DNA from: Certhia americana
Lineage: Eukaryota; Chordata; Aves; Passeriformes; Certhiidae
DNA length: 64,000 nucleotides
Direction: 5' to 3'
Assembly: GCA_018697195.1 (NCBI GenBank)
Contig: CM031878.1
Coordinates: 40,866,902 to 40,930,901, forward strand
In this document: positions 61,241 through 64,000 of the stretch, in pieces
Layout: each line of letters starts with the position of its first letter
How positions within the stretch are numbered: the first letter of the stretch is position 1
Translations under genes and position numbers: made by a program
The notes under the pieces: model-generated
What the model was told of the DNA's origin: nothing
The model's database searches: none
The model's input: only the letters and a program-made list of their open reading frames with translations

Positions 61241-62577
61241 GGGCAGCTCTCCGCAGGCTGCCTTTGGGCCCGGCAGGCTGCCATGGTGCTCTGCCTCCGC
61301 CCTCAGCACCCGCTGCTGCCCCGGGCTCGGCCGTGCTCCCCACATAGCAGGGCACTCCCCGAGGGACAGGGCACAACGAGGGCACGTGTGCAGGGGCTGA
61401 GACTTCTCATTTAAAGCATGTGCAGACTAGTGATGGGCTGTTCTGTGGGAATGCTGCAGGTTCTGGCTGTGATTAGAGACTGACTAATCTCTGAGCCTCA
61501 ACACAAGAAACCTCTCCCTTGTGTTTTTCAAGTGAATTTGGATGTAACACATGAATGAAGTGGTATCAGCTTGTGTCACATTACCTGATTACATAGTCGT
61601 TATCATGCTCTTGTGAAGGAAGGCATGATTGGTTGCATGTCCAGGTAATCTTTCAACTCTGTGTTAAGAGGCTGTTGCACCAAACATGGTCTTCATTTAA
61701 CCAAACATGCTCATTCCTACCTACATCTTAAATGTGAAGGAAAGTACAAACGTGAAATCTGGAGAAAATTTTTTTACACTAGCGTTTCAACTTAATTTCT
61801 AATCAAAGCTTAAATTACTCATTGACTCACTTCATCTAAAATATAATTTTTGTTGGTTTTTTGAAGATCTGCTTGACAATAGCGTTACAGAGTTTCTTTG
61901 TGCCTAAGATACTTGACTTCTCTCATCATAAAGCACTCTGCTACTGTCATTGTGCATTTCTGCAGCTTAGCTCTTTGGCCTGCCATGTGTTGTAGACTAG
62001 TTCCCAAGAATGAAAGTACATTGAAAAACAAAAGAAGGAAAACATTCTCAAGGCTTTATCTTGACCTGAATGTTCATGTTGACTTATATGATGCAAGTTT
62101 TGAGTAATTAATGTACCTCTGACAAAGTGAACACTAGGGTCAAAAAAAGAATCCAATGTAAATGTTCTGATCATCATACAGTGGCTGCCTCTGGTTAATG
62201 TAGCTTCATTTTTCATTGTGTCAGGAAGCTTGCAAATAAATTTTTCTCAGAAGGTCAGAGAAAGAGGTGCAGTTAGACTATTAAAAAGAAAGTAAACAAC
62301 ACCCTGGGAAACTAGTAAGAGAAGGCATATGAAGCTATAACCTTAAAATGAGCCTCGACAATGCACTACAGGTTTTTCCAGACTAGAAATTCCTCATGAG
62401 AACATTCCTTCTGCAGACCTAGAATCCTTTGGCTGCCTTGTCTCAGTCACACTCAAAATATGACCAAGGGATTTTTGTTTTCTCTTGTGTTAACTGAAGT
62501 GTGAGGGTTAGGAAGACAGACACAAGTCATAACAGGGACACAAAATTCTGATCAAACGTTGAGGGTTCTTTCCCTCT
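61241..62577. other. Unassigned DNA, GC-rich at its left end
   Basis: About 61241-61400 is GC-rich and may be a further CR1 or LTR part; I could not assign it. The rest is AT-rich with frames of at most 89 codons and no recognised gene. Confidence 0.5.
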
Positions 62578-62735
62578 GTGAGGTAATCAAACACTGACAA
62601 ATGTTGCCCAGAGAGGCTGTGGATTCTCCATCCTTGGGGGTACTCAGAATTCAACTGAATGCAATGGCCTGAGCAGGGATCTGAACAGGTGACCTTCAAA
62701 AATCCTTCCGAACCTGAGTCATTCTCTGAATCTCT
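62578..62735 (+). mobile_element. CR1 LINE, 3' fragment
   Basis: 'gaggtaatcaaacactgacaaatgttgcccagagaggctgtggattctccatccttggggg' and the terminus 'cctgagtcattctctgaatctctc' follow the CR1 3' region. The copy is short, 5'-truncated and diverged. Confidence 0.87.
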
Positions 62736-64000
62736 CTTTATAAATGTGACATGCCATCCTCCTGACACAGAGAGACTTTAATGAGCAAACGGCATAAAGA
62801 GAGCAAACAACCTCTTATAAGAAATCTGAGAAAACTGAAAGTCATGGAAAACCAGTTTGTATGAAATACAAGATCACAAATAGACATTTGTCTCTCCCAA
62901 CAACCATATCCCACTCTCATTCCTTTGGTTGATCAAGACTGTGGGGAAAAAAAAGAAGTTTATTTGTTAGAAGAGGACAAATTTTTCTCATGATGCTGTA
63001 TGTCAGAACAAAATGACCTTCAAGTTCATGAGTTAAGACCTTCTCATTGTCTTTTTGTTTCATGTTTGTCTTAGATTTTGGATAATTTGGCGGCAGATGT
63101 CCTTAAATCTTAATGCATGAGATCTTCAGTTTTTAACTCACATTATTATTATTATTTTCTCCACTTTTCCATAAAATAATGTTAAATAGCAGAATAATTT
63201 AAATTATAATAAAAACTCTTTTCACATCATCCTTATCTTCCTATACAATGTCCCAGTCAAAGATGGCTGATAACAGCTTTCTTCAGTAAACCTGTTTCTT
63301 TAATGAAATCGGATTATTGTCTGGAGAAGACAAGAGTTTCCCTGAGCTAATGAGAATCTCTCTGGGGTTGACCTTATCTTCCATTTTTTTATTTCCTTCA
63401 GGGAAGACACCCAAAACCAAACATGCAAACTGGCATAACTCCACTCTTTGAAAGATCCTCTGTGACTTTCAGTGTCAAACCCAGGTTCTGACAATGTTTC
63501 AATGAATTCTTTGCCCATTTTTAAATCAGAAGTCTGATCATATTCTATATGTCTCTATAGACAAAGGGAGATGAATTATTTTCTTAGAGCTGTCTAGTTT
63601 TCTTGGGCTACACTAAATTGTCAAATGATGTATATACACATGAGAAAACAGAGAGAGAAGAATTGGAAAAATTAAGATGAACACGTACCAGAAGAATGTG
63701 CTGTCAATCTGCTATGGCAGATTAGCAGCTGCTTTGCCTCCTCCTCCCCCTCAGCCCTTGGGGGATGTACATTATATCTCCAATACAAGCCTCTTCCCCC
63801 ATCAGGGAGGTCACTGACCTGACACAGCTTTCACCAGTGTATGCTCACAACATTAAACATTTAACGAGGTGATAAAAGCTCAGGGGATTAGCATTTGGGG
63901 GAAAAGGGTATGACCTCTAAACCTAGCTCTTAATTAATAAAAATGGACATAAGCAATCTGTTTCAAAATCTCTATTTAGCAGGAAGGTAATAAAGCAGGT
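62736..64000. other. Unique AT-rich DNA, no gene seen
   Basis: No gene is recognised. A short (ATT)n run lies at about 63142-63156. Open frames are at most 72 codons. Confidence 0.55.

Overview
This window looks like gene-poor nuclear DNA from a bird, most likely a passerine. It is AT-rich, has no open reading frame above 229 codons, no recognisable intact protein-coding exon, and no rRNA, tRNA or CRISPR array. The bird call rests on the repeats: many CR1 LINE fragments on both strands, several ending in the (ATTCTATG)-type CR1 3' terminus; one tRNA-Ile-headed, CR1-tailed SINE of the zebra finch TguSINE1 type; and avian-type retroviral LTRs. The window is probably intergenic or lies inside a very large intron; the sequence does not decide which.

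Layout. 1-12,019 is unique AT-rich DNA with at most traces of ancient repeats. 12,020-33,690 is unique DNA with scattered CR1 copies on both strands and one minus-strand solo LTR (25,976-26,308, 6-bp target duplication CTCATT). 36,157-36,713 is a plus-strand CR1 split by a minus-strand tRNA-derived SINE. 37,000-39,480 is the most complete mobile element: an internally deleted, non-autonomous endogenous retrovirus with two LTRs, a tRNA-Trp-like primer-binding site, a broken gag remnant with two damaged zinc knuckles, a polypurine tract, and a perfect 6-bp ACTAGT duplication. 44,425-45,661 is the longest CR1 in the window. 51,030-51,483 is a solo LTR with AGAGGT duplication.

From 54,275 to 61,240 the sequence is dense with elements: a 3'-eroded LTR with internal degenerate repeats, a 101-bp collapsed LTR, a CR1, a decayed TOPORS-like RING-finger gene fragment (57,178-57,492), a CR1 interrupted by an LTR that carries a 100-N assembly gap in a G run, a 716-bp solo LTR with ATGAT duplication, and a minus-strand CR1 fragment.

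Nothing here forms an operon or pathway. The window is a record of successive retroelement insertions, two of them clearly nested, so relative ages can be read directly. I did not find a convincing new biological system. The most useful leads are the alpharetrovirus-like non-autonomous element, a 255-bp block that is far more alike between two CR1 copies than their flanks, and the RING-finger remnant.
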